A stretch of 62,934 nt of DNA from the IMG/VR virus record IMGVR_UViG_3300037189_005381, positions 1 through 62,934 of that record. The stretch is one strand, 5' to 3'. Made by a program: the position numbers and the translations under genes. Source of the stretch: a virus. The notes beneath the pieces are model-generated. The model was not told the DNA's origin. It worked only from the letters and a program-made list of their open reading frames with translations, and ran no database searches. Below, in pieces: positions 36,401 through 43,449 of the stretch (within the stretch, counting starts at the first letter, position 1; the number at the start of each line of letters is the position of its first letter).

Positions 36401-38709
36401 TTGCTAAAGAAAATACTGATTATACACTAACATCAAATGTAAATGGAACAACAACTGTTACCATTATTACAAATGAATATGGAATTGATCAGCTGTCAGC
36501 TACAAATACACTTGCACTTACTGTACAAAAGACAACAATTGGTGGAAGTAATATTTTAAGTAGATTTAGTTATACTGTGACTAGTGCCAATGCTAGTGCA
36601 ACTTCTTTTGAAATTTTGTCAGATATTAATTATCAAGATATTGGTAGTTACTATATTTCAATTTCAAATACTAGTTCTATAACCAAGGCAGCAGGCAGAT
36701 CTAAACGTGCTAAAATTATTATTACTAACACTCCTACTTTGACAGCAGGCACAGTTATTAATATATTGCTATTTGGGTCAACAGTTAAAACTTATAGTGA
36801 AATTTATAATCAAGAAATTGTAATTGATAATAATACAACTTATACATTAACTAAACCGCCTGGAAATATTGCACCGTTGCACGTTATGGCAGCAGTAACT
36901 AGATTAACATCTTCTACAGAAGATTGGAAGGGCCCATGGCTAGAAAATGTTTATTACACAATAAATGACACTGTTCTATACAACAATGTTTCATATATTT
37001 GTAAAATTGGACACACTAGCACACAGACCAATTCTGAATTGGTATTCCCTGCTTGGGCAAGTACAGTTTCTTATGATGTTAATGATATTGTTTCTTTCAG
37101 TGGACAATATCATATTTGTAAAGTTGCACACACTTCAAATACAACTACTTTGACACCTGATAATATAATATATTGGGGAGTGCATATTACTAATCGTCCT
37201 GACGAAGATACTTCTAGAATTTATTGGGGTCTTACTCCAACGCAAAGAATGATGCCACCTGAAACTGAATATTATGAAGTTACACAAAACTCTCAAACAT
37301 TTAGATTAGGTGAAAACATTCCTTACTTAACACGTACTTTGTCAATATCTGATATTGAAGTGTACAAAAATGGAAAAATTATAGTAGTAGGCAGAGACTA
37401 TGAATTTAACACGGTCAATAATACAATTACTATGAGTTCAGGAGTAGCACAAGTTGGCGATGTAGTTGCAGTATGTGTACTACGTGATTCAGACTACGTA
37501 ATTTTTGGCAATCAAATAACATTTAGAAGTCCAGCTAAAATACAAGTAGGTCAACGAGTATCAGTGGTCACCTATACAAATCATGATGAAAATCTAATTA
37601 GAAGAGAAGTATTCAAAACTAATCCTAATAGAAACGAGTATAAACTTAGCAGACCTGTTTATAATATCAACAATGTTTGGGTTGACGTAAATGGTCGTCC
37701 ATTAATTCCAAACTATGATTATCAAGTGGTTGACAAAGATTATATTCAAATATCAAATAGATTTAATCTAGGTAACAACGACAGAGTAGTTGTAACAAGT
37801 ATTAGCGATATTGTATCAAGCGAAGCAGTTTCTTATAGAATGTTTAAAGATATGACAAATGCTGTGCAGTTCAAGAGATTATCAAAGAACAGCACTGTGA
37901 CTTTGACAAAGGCACTGATGTCAACTGACAGAGAGATTGAAGTTAGTGACACAAGTATATTTGGAGTAGTTAATGTCAATAATCCAAAACCAAGCTCAAT
38001 TTTTATTGCTGGAGAAAGAATTGAATTTAGGTCTATTGTTGGCAATAAGCTAACAAACTTAACTCGAGGAACACTTGGAACTGGCGTAGCTGATAGCTAT
38101 CCTGTTGGTACCAAAGTGTTTAACGTTGGAAACAATGAAACTATTCCGTACAGAGAAGGATATACTATAAAAACGTATAAAACTCCTGAAAATTACAAAT
38201 TTAATCAAACTACCAACAGGTATCAACAGTATGTAAACGGTAACTGGGTAAATGTAACCACTGTGGCTTCTTATACCTTGACTGATTTTACATTCAATGA
38301 TACGATTGGTCTTGAAGATCAAGTTACAGTGTACATGGCTGGCAAGGTACTAACTAAACCAGTTAGGGGAAGTAACCAGTTAATCAAACACGATTTTAGC
38401 ATAACCCATAACTCAGACGAAGTTAACAGTCAAGGGCAATCAGGTGATTTAACAGCGGCACCAGACTTTGTTATTGAAAAAGTTGGGAATAACTACGTGT
38501 TGACAGTTAACCCTAGTGTATTGTCTTTAAACAGCGATTCTACAGTGATATCAAATGTTGATATCAAAGTAGTACAAAAAATTGGTAAGATTTGGTATAC
38601 CCTTGGTGGAACAACTACTATACAGCAGGAGTCAACTCCACAAGCTAGATTCTTACAAGAGTTCACTTCAGAATTGCCCGATAAGTATTACTATGGCAAA
38701 CTGTCTTAA
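24466..38709 (+). CDS. Giant multidomain baseplate-associated virion protein, 4747 residues
   Basis: One unbroken frame of 14,244 bases. The N-terminus, KSVDLLPVIFRTDANEKFLT then FVNFRNYVWLPNGPSTV, resembles the very large structural proteins that follow gp6 in marine T4-like phages, where T4 has gp7. Regions seen: FG-GAP-type propeller blades at about 2235-2670 (FGSDIVCNKDGTILAVSAP; FGDKLSMSADGTTLLIS; FGSNLALSEDGNTLLVT); two GNGY/GRGY..P.V Gly-rich repeats near 3075-3140 and 3428-3498; chitin-binding-like W..Y..GD.V..Y modules near 1662-1708 and 4158-4240; and many 'V.VNG..L...DY....D.I.I' sandwich repeats. No frameshift is seen. Likely an elongated wedge/fibre component contacting the host; exact role unknown. 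Confidence 0.93.
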   Translation: MSKRKSVDLLPVIFRTDANEKFLTGTIDQLIEKPTLKKVDGFIGDKIVGNYKPGTDSYINDGSDLRTRYELEPGIVTKNAVTDQVEFNKTFEDIINSLKYFNADTSNQDKLFRQQSYAWNTFIDLDKFVNFRNYVWLPNGPSTVRISGKEKEVTSTIKVKIVDDNWNFSTNEVAVNPTITLYRGFTYIFEVDTVDQPFYIKNKRSSGDVDSWDGVQNNGTTSGSVIFNVVESTPSTLFYVNGNDNTLFGRFLIRDQKDNTELDVENEIIGKKTYEIKDGIHLSNGMKIVFSDTVFPEKYRDKTYIVEGVGNSITLVDYNSLLTIEGYSTIVETSFDETSFDELPFDEVSEYPVNPDYILINRASEDKNPWSRYNRWFHIDVVNTSALLNSTDPTFTSFDRAQRPIIEFRPNMQLFNFSKITKYVNFLDDTVTDAFSSIEGSLGYYIDGKALEDGNRIVFLSDTDLDVKNKIFQVQFIDINGVKKLHLEETEDALPNLDDGLLVINGIKNGRTSWVYKNGEWIKSQQKEQINQSPLFDIFDSNGISFSNSDVYTDTNFSGSRVFGYQIGVGSNDSILGFPLVYKTVSNVGGYTFENCLSEDTFEYFVNGQIVLGSTKNGFLKENNNYVNGWVKCNKLSIQEIIDQRIALGGEDAFEFDSIDIRTPKEHVRVFKNGKQLTATEFDVRIDSAFDSFFITLSSVLVKNDVIVIRVLPTYDKKEEGYYETPINLVNNPTNDFPEFLSYAEINDHLNSIILNASKDLNTVIDRNNLRDLANLDKYGRRFVQHDGLVSMAGAVIANKEYNLIHSLRWSALEYQRYKTLILQKFIELAEYADIPDALDKIILSIAKDKTPASMFYYSDMLPYGLNKRDYTYTVNDTNIRAYAYGSEIYDRFAFGKKAILVYVNGEQLIIDKDYSFDLDNPLVRFVNTLSVNDKILIRVFNNIHGAVMPMSPTKLGLYPSFEPSIYLDDTYIEPTQVIQGHDGSVTVCFGDDRDQLLLELEKRIFNNLKVEYDPRILDVNEILPSIFRKTGYTSKQFDNAIEDEFLKWIGIYSIDYRANENEIYLNNFGFKYLNSTGIIDRNSFITGSWRKVYKHYYDTDRPHSHPWEMLGFYKKPTWWEAEYGPAPYTSGNDVMWKDLEQGYIRAGVRKGYDEKYARPGLSNIIPVDSYGILKDPIQANTVKDFDYSARYTEWSFGDMGPAETAWRRSDIYPFAVQIAMALIMPAKYATLGFDTSRNVFNIANQIVYKDSLERLSPAALKVFSNTIDNNFVYATGYHPYIVENLRQRFSNPAVRLQDYLNRIQSNLIYKVGGFTSKDKFRVALETVTSYKTVDKVYVPEENYQLVLSTGSPTKTLTMSGIIVERTEAGYMVRGYDSNSPYFAIKKAIHATNDPVISVGGVTEPFIYWSSNATVNAGLVVANGQQYYRAISTHLTKQTFEPGLYYPLPYLPSVGGVEAFVANSFEDVTTIVPYGTKYNSIQDVFDFILGYGEYVKSEGFKFENLLPELDVIADWKLAGKEFLFWSLQNWSTSSVISLSPFAEKIYFTSENSVVDDLYDSFYDYTLLKADGTSIDRNKVSISRQEGSFIIDTAGTTEGVYFVKISLVQKEHVVVFDNKTIFNDLIYEPTSGYRQKRFKIKGFMTDGWKGDFYIPGFVYDSAKINDWEPNIDYEIGNVVRYQTKYYQAKARTLAREIFNYEDWTLLGKQPVAQLLPNFEYKISQFEEFYSLDSVNFDNSQQKYAQKLIGYVPRTYLNSLIPDESSQYKFYQGFIREKGTTLPLEKFAVANNSATGAHISLQEEWAIRLGTFGGENSYEEIEFTLDQNKLNQDPQIFEFEYNDLKSSLDKAYKVPLSDMQIHPADYNGRPWPTLDVSPVNGNGYSQYQKIPSAGYVRLDDVVFTGLYENNILTLSSSSSLREGDTVWLAIDNSGNWGVKRYTLSPVTIINYTVDNANNLISFNTDVAHKLKLRDFVSISRLDDPLNGVYEVIGIPDGTTFVVKTAFNDIPAAGEILTGSMYYFATSRFSKLDDLASIPGLARWQNCEFVWVDDVGDGTWAVLEKEANTKALPIRPRINQSGQKFGNTTIIAPVSKNIIVSATELERGRVYVYERNALGSEDIILHQSYLLEENFSDILTIQDVKNGVGVPEMQRLHGASLDCWENTALTIRYIVSGAPNSSNAKWKVLGQSVEPIRKVLEFNKSSSELFEEGAIKIVKFNNELDAYRTEAVLASPIAQAEAKFGHKVKFVGSDKPTLLVSAPGQDGGLGAIFVYYLDSNNLWQVYTVGGNPYNIRSEVTNINSKSNFGSDIVCNKDGTILAVSAPDHVKDRTQVHSGAVFIFRKDAGSYSYQLSQTIYADDYLESDDLLLKGVIKSYNTVAQIISFQASDNSLVRNTGSFIADGFRIGQAVIINGSTNASNNGEFVISELSVLRMAFKPLRLLNDETATTTITITGQGTIRNDRFGDKLSMSADGTTLLISSDHSSTEKLDAGLVYVLKLQLNSSYALDQKITSPATETGELFGSNLALSEDGNTLLVTAIGGGQATPVAFDTYTERYVDSEERYGSEYTLNPTSTAAALRTTFDSGSTRFVSKAVASGAVYLYQRLGTKYVFGESLISGDSASFDGYGTGIATDGEFILVGAPRYDLKVIGTLEDSNQLTTYTDSGTVVIFDKKRDIEQACGCGSSWSWSKVRVQEPIIDTDKIKKVISYDNNTLEIVDYYEIYDPVKGKLPSKVLNEIKYIQPFDPAIYTVALETSAKVRVDNKTTWLDDHVGEVWLDTSTLRFVWYEQGDNEFRANNWGKLFPGSTVDVYEWVKSDFRPSEWAQLADTTDGLALGVSGQPLNPDNTVLSINQYFDPVVNDFVNVYYFWVRNKITLPDLEFRNMTSFDCARIIEDPKGQGIKFASFLATNSLSLTNAKKSLNGNKINIDVYYQTSDKEINRHSHWQLVNENVTYLNLDPSIENKLIDSLVGQDVAGNPVPDPEVSPKLRYGTSYRPRQSWFKDRDLALKIMIEYVNEILLKHDIVGKANLAELEKVEDYPSISLGHYDEVIELSDEISSIGTNGKVQTKLSATVVNGKIVRVNIDDPGNGYKVAPTVQIYGTGQGANIQTAIDLNGRVVSVRIVNQGYGYTETPKLIARPYSVLTVLDTEIDKWAIYQYKNKSFVRESTQTINVPKYWSYVDWVDPSYAVDVPATYATNFISDLESFIFETGSTVEIRTPGDGRRIIVRKTTAGTGNYLDDYDLVFRENGTVQFNNKLYDKIAAGLGFDNVTRYDQGGFDETNTTELRIILNAIKDNIFVGDLASYWKKFVFVAIRHVLSEQLFVDWVYKTSFITPFVDAGTLDQDDVYRFNDFSYVEDFIKEIKPYKSKFRESTVGYNTIEKIGVGVTDFDLPAYVDSITGAIKLPTTSMINNVYPYKHWGENYGFTVSDIRIGLTGQNYITPPIVTIVPVGGDPGTGATAIAKISNGKLSSIIVTNPGRGYLTTPKVILTGGSNYLADFVNGSAYAVLSNSKVRSNQIQMKFDRTSDTGLYTGEILNRNVDTDGVTLNYVLTYPSTNTDTNYPALQDESTIKLFLNDAEISADNYRITFRNDLSTVITFNLALPARQNLRIQYIKNTLYTVDTFTQSSGESYTDTFKLTFPPDLDTDKIIVRELNASTNTGSEIITSDYLIQLKQIIENGFTKYVGYIKFKNIPNPGSTITVQYAKNINIQNAVDRIITSYYPTANMPGKDVTQLIKGVEFGGVEIQGLNFTVSSGWDGLPWFTQGWDTFVNSYKDLLVISDGTTTTYDLGYTPLLGTKINVYFDGVRVDDENYGTVDQTNSDALFKTITTSGSTSTLTLPQVPSSGIKIEIRQELSDGVNLPTDDIVLDTNITGGDFSTILDAGEIRFRTATGLSATDISLDGGEFLSVEHSPSTEELVKGEIFDTLSMTVFNSPGAGSNLISTKQFIMDGSTMQFVIQDTIGSGQEIFVLIGNFVAKENTDYTLTSNVNGTTTVTIITNEYGIDQLSATNTLALTVQKTTIGGSNILSRFSYTVTSANASATSFEILSDINYQDIGSYYISISNTSSITKAAGRSKRAKIIITNTPTLTAGTVINILLFGSTVKTYSEIYNQEIVIDNNTTYTLTKPPGNIAPLHVMAAVTRLTSSTEDWKGPWLENVYYTINDTVLYNNVSYICKIGHTSTQTNSELVFPAWASTVSYDVNDIVSFSGQYHICKVAHTSNTTTLTPDNIIYWGVHITNRPDEDTSRIYWGLTPTQRMMPPETEYYEVTQNSQTFRLGENIPYLTRTLSISDIEVYKNGKIIVVGRDYEFNTVNNTITMSSGVAQVGDVVAVCVLRDSDYVIFGNQITFRSPAKIQVGQRVSVVTYTNHDENLIRREVFKTNPNRNEYKLSRPVYNINNVWVDVNGRPLIPNYDYQVVDKDYIQISNRFNLGNNDRVVVTSISDIVSSEAVSYRMFKDMTNAVQFKRLSKNSTVTLTKALMSTDREIEVSDTSIFGVVNVNNPKPSSIFIAGERIEFRSIVGNKLTNLTRGTLGTGVADSYPVGTKVFNVGNNETIPYREGYTIKTYKTPENYKFNQTTNRYQQYVNGNWVNVTTVASYTLTDFTFNDTIGLEDQVTVYMAGKVLTKPVRGSNQLIKHDFSITHNSDEVNSQGQSGDLTAAPDFVIEKVGNNYVLTVNPSVLSLNSDSTVISNVDIKVVQKIGKIWYTLGGTTTIQQESTPQARFLQEFTSELPDKYYYGKLS
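25459..25503 (+). repeat. 15-base tandem repeat inside the giant gene
   Basis: Two perfect 15-base copies (gaaacatcatttgat) and a degenerate third encode ETSFD-ETSFD-ELPFD, an acidic linker near residue 335 of the giant protein. It is a probable slippage-generated spacer. Confidence 0.7.
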
Positions 38710-38719
38710 TTAAGCACTG

Positions 38720-38727
38720 GATAAATA
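38720..38727 (+). promoter_or_regulatory. Late promoter for the fibre block
   Basis: GATAAATA in the gap after the giant gene. Transcription would start near 38733, which makes the ATG there unusable and the ATG at 38757, behind AAGGTTGAGGAA, the likely start. Confidence 0.65.
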
Positions 38728-38756
38728 TTACTATGGAAAATAATAAGGTTGAGGAA

Positions 38757-39407
38757 ATGAACGAAAATACCCAAGAAAATGCTCAAGAATCAGGCATAAA
38801 AGAAAATGCAGGCTTCCATATTGAAGGTCATATTAAAATTTTTGATCCTGAAACAAACGAAGTATTTGAGGACAGAAGAAACGCCATTCATTATGAAAAT
38901 ATGAGTGTTGCTCTTGCCGCTAGCCTAGCAAATCAAGGCTATGGAATTATTGAAGGCATGAGCTTTGGTAACGGCGGAAGTACTGTAGATCCTAATGGAC
39001 TTATAACATATCTTACTCCTAATAATATTGGGGTAAATTCAGGACTTTATAGTCAAACATATTATAAGATTATTGACCCAAAGAACTTGTCAAACATTGA
39101 TCCTACTAGAAATTTCTTAGAAATACGCCATGTGCGCGGTACAGTTTATACTGATATTTTTTGTAGTGTATTATTAGATTACGGCGAACCAAATGGTCAA
39201 GCTGCCTATGATAATGCACAAGATATGAATAGTGATTTTGTGTTTGATGAAATTGGTCTTAGAGCCAGTAGCGAAGACGGGATCGCAGGAAACGGTAGAT
39301 TACTAACTCATGTTATTTTTCACCCAGTTCAAAAGAGTCTGAATAGATTGATCCAAATTGATTATACAGTTAGGATCCAGACACTAACAACATTTAGCGA
39401 GACTTAA
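38757..39407 (+). CDS. Conserved virion structural protein, 216 residues
   Basis: The start is taken as ATG 38757, directly behind an excellent ribosome site (AAGG and GAGG); an in-frame ATG at 38733 coincides with the expected late transcript start. The protein has an acidic, Gln/Asn-rich first 20 residues, then HIKIFDPETNEVFEDRRNAI, IEGMSFGNGGSTVDP and DFVFDEIGLRAS. Proteins with this core lie between the giant protein and the tail fibres in marine T4-like phages, in the area where T4 has gp8-gp10. Probably a baseplate or fibre attachment protein; function inferred from position. Confidence 0.78.
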   Translation: MNENTQENAQESGIKENAGFHIEGHIKIFDPETNEVFEDRRNAIHYENMSVALAASLANQGYGIIEGMSFGNGGSTVDPNGLITYLTPNNIGVNSGLYSQTYYKIIDPKNLSNIDPTRNFLEIRHVRGTVYTDIFCSVLLDYGEPNGQAAYDNAQDMNSDFVFDEIGLRASSEDGIAGNGRLLTHVIFHPVQKSLNRLIQIDYTVRIQTLTTFSET

Positions 39408-39408
39408 G

Positions 39409-41658
39409 ATGCCGTATTCAATTTCTTTTAGTGATCCAGGGAAAAGTTCTAACCCTATAACCGTTAATGATTTAACTGAAAATAATACCAGTACCAGTCT
39501 AAGTCTTGTTGGTAGAAATTATTCTAATTACGGTGTTGCTGTTGCAAAAAGTTTTGTACATCTTTTAGAAAATTTTGCTAGTCCATTGTCCCCAAACAAC
39601 AGTATTGAAGGACAGTTATGGTACAATAACAGCACTAAGAGATTGTATATTAATGATTCTACTGGCGGAACGAATAATTGGAGACCAGCAGGTGGCACTC
39701 ACGTTGCTCCTACATTAGGTAGACCAACAAATGCATTGCTAGGTGACCTTTGGGTTGATACATTAACTCAGCAATTAAATTTATATAACGGCACAGACTG
39801 GGTATTAGTCGGTCCATCAGCATTGTCTGGTAAAAAGTCTGGTGTATACGTTGAAGCTATTTTAGATAGCTCAGGAATTGAACATTTTGTAACTATTGAA
39901 TACAATAATGACAGCGCAATAAAAATTATTGCAACAGAAAGTTTCATTCCTCAAAAAACAATTGAAGGATTTAATCAATTAAATCCAGGTATTAATATTA
40001 CTAGCAAAAAATTTATAGGACCTGGCGACACTATAGTTCCTACAACAAGCGCAAAAATTCACGGATCATCAACATCAGCAGATGCTTTAAACGTTCTAAC
40101 ACCAAGTGTTGAAACTGTATCAGCTGATAATTTTGCTCGAAGAGACACTTTGAACTTATTTTATGGACAACAGTCTATATTAAATGACGCAGGTCTTACA
40201 ATTGGAACTGCAAACAATTTAAGTCTAGCAGTTGTTCAAGGATCTGGAGTAATTAAAAACACGTCAGATGGCGGCTCAATTGATATGGTAATTGCATATC
40301 AAGGAGCTAACAACGTTATTTTAAAAATTGACGGAAAAAATAAACGAGTTGGTATTAATCATCCATTGCCTAATGCAGAATTAGATGTTAATGGTGATGC
40401 ATTTATTAGTGGGCATCTAATTACAACTGGTATACTAGATAGCACAAGTGCTACTAGCGGATCATTGCAAATAAGAGGCGGCGCAGGTATTGCAAAGAAT
40501 TTATATGTTGGGAAAAACATTACTTCCAGCGGTCACTTGCGTGTAGGTGAATTAGATGAATTTGGCGGATCAATTGCAGGGCCAGCAATTATACCACAAG
40601 TAAATGCTCTTTATGATATTGGAACACCAACTAATAGATTTAAAACAGTGTACGCAGATACATTTAGCGGAGCATTTAGCGGAGCATTCACTGGAACAGT
40701 TACTGGTACAGTAATTGGTGCAGCCAGTTCTCTAGCAGTATCAACTAATTTCCAACTTGGTGGCGACTTAACTAGTCCTGCTCCAGTAAGTTTCAATGGA
40801 ACAGGCGGGACATTGACTATTGGGGCTACACTTGCAGATTCTGCAATACGAGGAAAACCAGAAGTACTAGACAATAGAACAGACGATACTATTTTAATAC
40901 ATAGATCCAACGTAGGTTTACGTAGAGTGACCCGTACAAGTTTCTTATTAGGAGAGGCATTTGTTCCAATTGGTAGTATTTTCCCATTTGCGGCTTCAAA
41001 TGTTCCTTTAGGATACTTACTGTGTGATGGTTCTCTAATTAGCAGAACAGAATATCCTATTCTTTATCAAACTATTGGAACTACTTACGGTAGCGGCGCC
41101 GGCGGCACATATTTTAGACTTCCTGATTTACGTGGCAGATTCCCTCTTGGTAATGCTGGTATGGCAAATTCGTTTGCTAATCCTGTGGTACAGAAAACTG
41201 TTGTTGTTGGACAAACTAGTCAAACATCTGTTACAGTTTCCAATACTGATAATATTTCTATTGGTATGCAAGTTACTAGTACTGAAGCAACTGTTCCAGC
41301 AGGAACAATTGTTACAAGTATACCAAATTCAAACACAGTAGTTTTGAACAATCAACTTACTGCTGGAGCCAATGCAACACTGACATTTACACTAGTTGTT
41401 CTAAGAGAAAGTGTTCCATTAAATTCTACAGATAGAATTTCAAACAGAACTGGAAACTTTACAGCATCTACAAATGGTGGTGAAGGTGGTGCAAGTCAGC
41501 ATACTCTTAATACATTCTCTAGCGGATCTGATCAAATTCAATTTTCACCAGGTTCAGGACAAACTTTAAACAGGAACTTTAACATTCCTATCACTAACCC
41601 ATACTTAACAATTAACTATATTATTAGGGCGGGTGTTGGTTCATCTCAAATAGGTTAA
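39409..41658 (+). CDS. Tail fibre-like protein with collar domain (paralogue 1)
   Basis: A 749-residue adhesin-like protein. The N-terminal ~100 residues (SLSLVGRNYSNYGVAVAKSF, VHLLENFASPLSPNNSIEGQ, LWYNNSTKRL) form a domain repeated in three other genes here and probably anchor to the baseplate. A beta-helix-like middle includes GAFSGAFTGTVTGTVIGAA (about 422-440). Near residues 525-580 a phage tail collar domain is clear: PIGSIFPFAASNVPLGYLLC, DGSLISRTEYP, YFRLPDLRGRFPLG. The C-terminus ends in a short beta-rich tip. It starts one base past the preceding stop. Host-receptor contact is the likely role. Confidence 0.85.
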   Translation: MPYSISFSDPGKSSNPITVNDLTENNTSTSLSLVGRNYSNYGVAVAKSFVHLLENFASPLSPNNSIEGQLWYNNSTKRLYINDSTGGTNNWRPAGGTHVAPTLGRPTNALLGDLWVDTLTQQLNLYNGTDWVLVGPSALSGKKSGVYVEAILDSSGIEHFVTIEYNNDSAIKIIATESFIPQKTIEGFNQLNPGINITSKKFIGPGDTIVPTTSAKIHGSSTSADALNVLTPSVETVSADNFARRDTLNLFYGQQSILNDAGLTIGTANNLSLAVVQGSGVIKNTSDGGSIDMVIAYQGANNVILKIDGKNKRVGINHPLPNAELDVNGDAFISGHLITTGILDSTSATSGSLQIRGGAGIAKNLYVGKNITSSGHLRVGELDEFGGSIAGPAIIPQVNALYDIGTPTNRFKTVYADTFSGAFSGAFTGTVTGTVIGAASSLAVSTNFQLGGDLTSPAPVSFNGTGGTLTIGATLADSAIRGKPEVLDNRTDDTILIHRSNVGLRRVTRTSFLLGEAFVPIGSIFPFAASNVPLGYLLCDGSLISRTEYPILYQTIGTTYGSGAGGTYFRLPDLRGRFPLGNAGMANSFANPVVQKTVVVGQTSQTSVTVSNTDNISIGMQVTSTEATVPAGTIVTSIPNSNTVVLNNQLTAGANATLTFTLVVLRESVPLNSTDRISNRTGNFTASTNGGEGGASQHTLNTFSSGSDQIQFSPGSGQTLNRNFNIPITNPYLTINYIIRAGVGSSQIG

Positions 41659-41667
41659 GGATAGACG

Positions 41668-43437
41668 ATGCCATACGTAATAAAAAAAACAGACGGTAAT
41701 ATAGTAGCAACTGTAACAGATGGTACAGTTGATAGTTCTAGCACCTCTTTAAAACTGATTGGTAAAAATTTCAAAGGTATTGGAGAAATTTATAATTCCA
41801 ACTTGGTACACTTATTAGAAAATTTTTCAAATTCAAGTCCACCAAATAATCAAATTAAAGGGCAGTTGTGGTTTAATTCTAACACAAGTAAATTAAATGT
41901 TTTTGATGGAACAAATTGGAGACCTGTTGGTAGTCCATTTGTTGGTACAAGTAGACCAGCTAACTTGGTTGAAGGCGATCTATGGATTGACAATGCTAGC
42001 CAACAGTTAAAGTTTTTTGATGGATCTAATTTAGTAACTGCTGGACCAATTTATACATCAAGTCAAGGTAAAACAGGTTGGATAGTAGAAGAAATTATTG
42101 ATACTAGGGGAAATTCTAGAGTAGTAGCAGTCATGTATGTGTCAAATGTAAAAATGGCTATACTAAACCCTAGTGCTTTTGTGCCCCTAATTGCAATTTC
42201 AGGTTTTACGACAGGCATTGAGGAACTCAAAGCAGGATTATCTTTCAGTACTAGTGTTGTAGATAACAACATAAATGCACCTTCACAGTCAGCAACAGCT
42301 TTAATCGACCCAGTTGATGGGAACTTGATATCTACTAAGTTTGTTAGAAGTGATAAAAATTCTAGTATTGATGGAAGTTTAACGCTAACAAGTCTTGATG
42401 GATTAATAATTTCAGCAACAGACACTGGTGTAGCACTATATATAGAGCCAGAAAGCGGCAATTATCACACCTATTTGACAAATAACGGGGTTAACAACAA
42501 GTTAACAATCCAAACTCGAACATCTAATGGATTTCAAAATTCATTAATGATTGACCCAATAAACAAGTCAATCAACATTTATCCTAACGACACTTGGAAT
42601 ACTCTTCCAGGAGATACTCCACAGTTAAATGTCAATGGAGATGTTACTATTGAAGGCAATTTACTTGTAGTAGGTGAAACACAGTTTACTAATTCTACTA
42701 CATTACAGATTACTGATAAAAATATTGAGCTTGCAGTAGTTTCAACACCTTCAGATACTACAGCAGATGGCGCAGGATTAACTGTCTACGGAGCTACAAC
42801 TAAATTATTAAGATGGATGAAGTCTGGAATTACAGTTACAGTATCACCTTTAGTAACTTTACCAGCATGGGAAGTCAATGACAATTTTAAAATTCCTTCA
42901 ACAAACAGTTTGTATATTGGAAATAATCAAGTTTTAAGTTCCACAACATTAGGCAGTAATGTAGTAAACAGTAGTTTAACAAATGTTGGACATTTATCAG
43001 ACCTACAAGCAGCCGAATTTACATTTACTGATAATGAAATAACAGTAGATCCAGCTTCTAATCTTGTTATTACTTTAGGAACTGGTAGAATAATTGAACT
43101 TACTACTAGAGCTAGAATTGCAAACGTAGATGCCCCGTCGTTACAGTTTGATGCGGCGAACAAGGAATATGTTGATGATGTTAAAACGTCTCTAAATTAC
43201 GTAACAGTTGATACAACAGGTCTTGCAACTCCTGCAACTGATGCCATTGCACAAATTGACGCACTAATACCTGCACTATCGGTCAATGTTGGCGATGTTG
43301 TTAGAGCATTATGTCTATCTTATACAAACGGATCAACAACACCAACTGTAACACGAGTAGTAAGAATTTATCAGTGTGATCTTGTTATAGGAACAAGAAC
43401 ATGGGTATACCAAACTGGACAAGACATTGCAGTATAA
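41668..43437 (+). CDS. Tail fibre-like protein (paralogue 2)
   Basis: A 589-residue protein with the shared N-terminal domain (SLKLIGKNFKGIGEIYNSNL, VHLLENFSNSSPPNNQIKGQ, LWFNSNTSKLNVFDG). A beta-rich middle follows, with PQLNVNGDVTIEGNLLVVGE (about 316-336) and TNSTTLQITDKNIELAVVS, a motif common before fibre shafts. The C-terminus includes LQFDAANKEYVDDVKTSLNY, which also appears in paralogue 3. Its ribosome site AAGGATAG precedes ATG 41668. No collar domain or chaperone domain is seen. Probably a short or accessory tail fibre. Confidence 0.82.
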   Translation: MPYVIKKTDGNIVATVTDGTVDSSSTSLKLIGKNFKGIGEIYNSNLVHLLENFSNSSPPNNQIKGQLWFNSNTSKLNVFDGTNWRPVGSPFVGTSRPANLVEGDLWIDNASQQLKFFDGSNLVTAGPIYTSSQGKTGWIVEEIIDTRGNSRVVAVMYVSNVKMAILNPSAFVPLIAISGFTTGIEELKAGLSFSTSVVDNNINAPSQSATALIDPVDGNLISTKFVRSDKNSSIDGSLTLTSLDGLIISATDTGVALYIEPESGNYHTYLTNNGVNNKLTIQTRTSNGFQNSLMIDPINKSINIYPNDTWNTLPGDTPQLNVNGDVTIEGNLLVVGETQFTNSTTLQITDKNIELAVVSTPSDTTADGAGLTVYGATTKLLRWMKSGITVTVSPLVTLPAWEVNDNFKIPSTNSLYIGNNQVLSSTTLGSNVVNSSLTNVGHLSDLQAAEFTFTDNEITVDPASNLVITLGTGRIIELTTRARIANVDAPSLQFDAANKEYVDDVKTSLNYVTVDTTGLATPATDAIAQIDALIPALSVNVGDVVRALCLSYTNGSTTPTVTRVVRIYQCDLVIGTRTWVYQTGQDIAV

Positions 43438-43449
43438 CGGAGCGATTAG

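Noticed and set aside
24466-38709. Giant frame as an assembly or calling artefact
   Set aside because: Codon use, domain repeats and the gp6 junction are consistent throughout and the N-terminus matches large structural proteins of this phage group.
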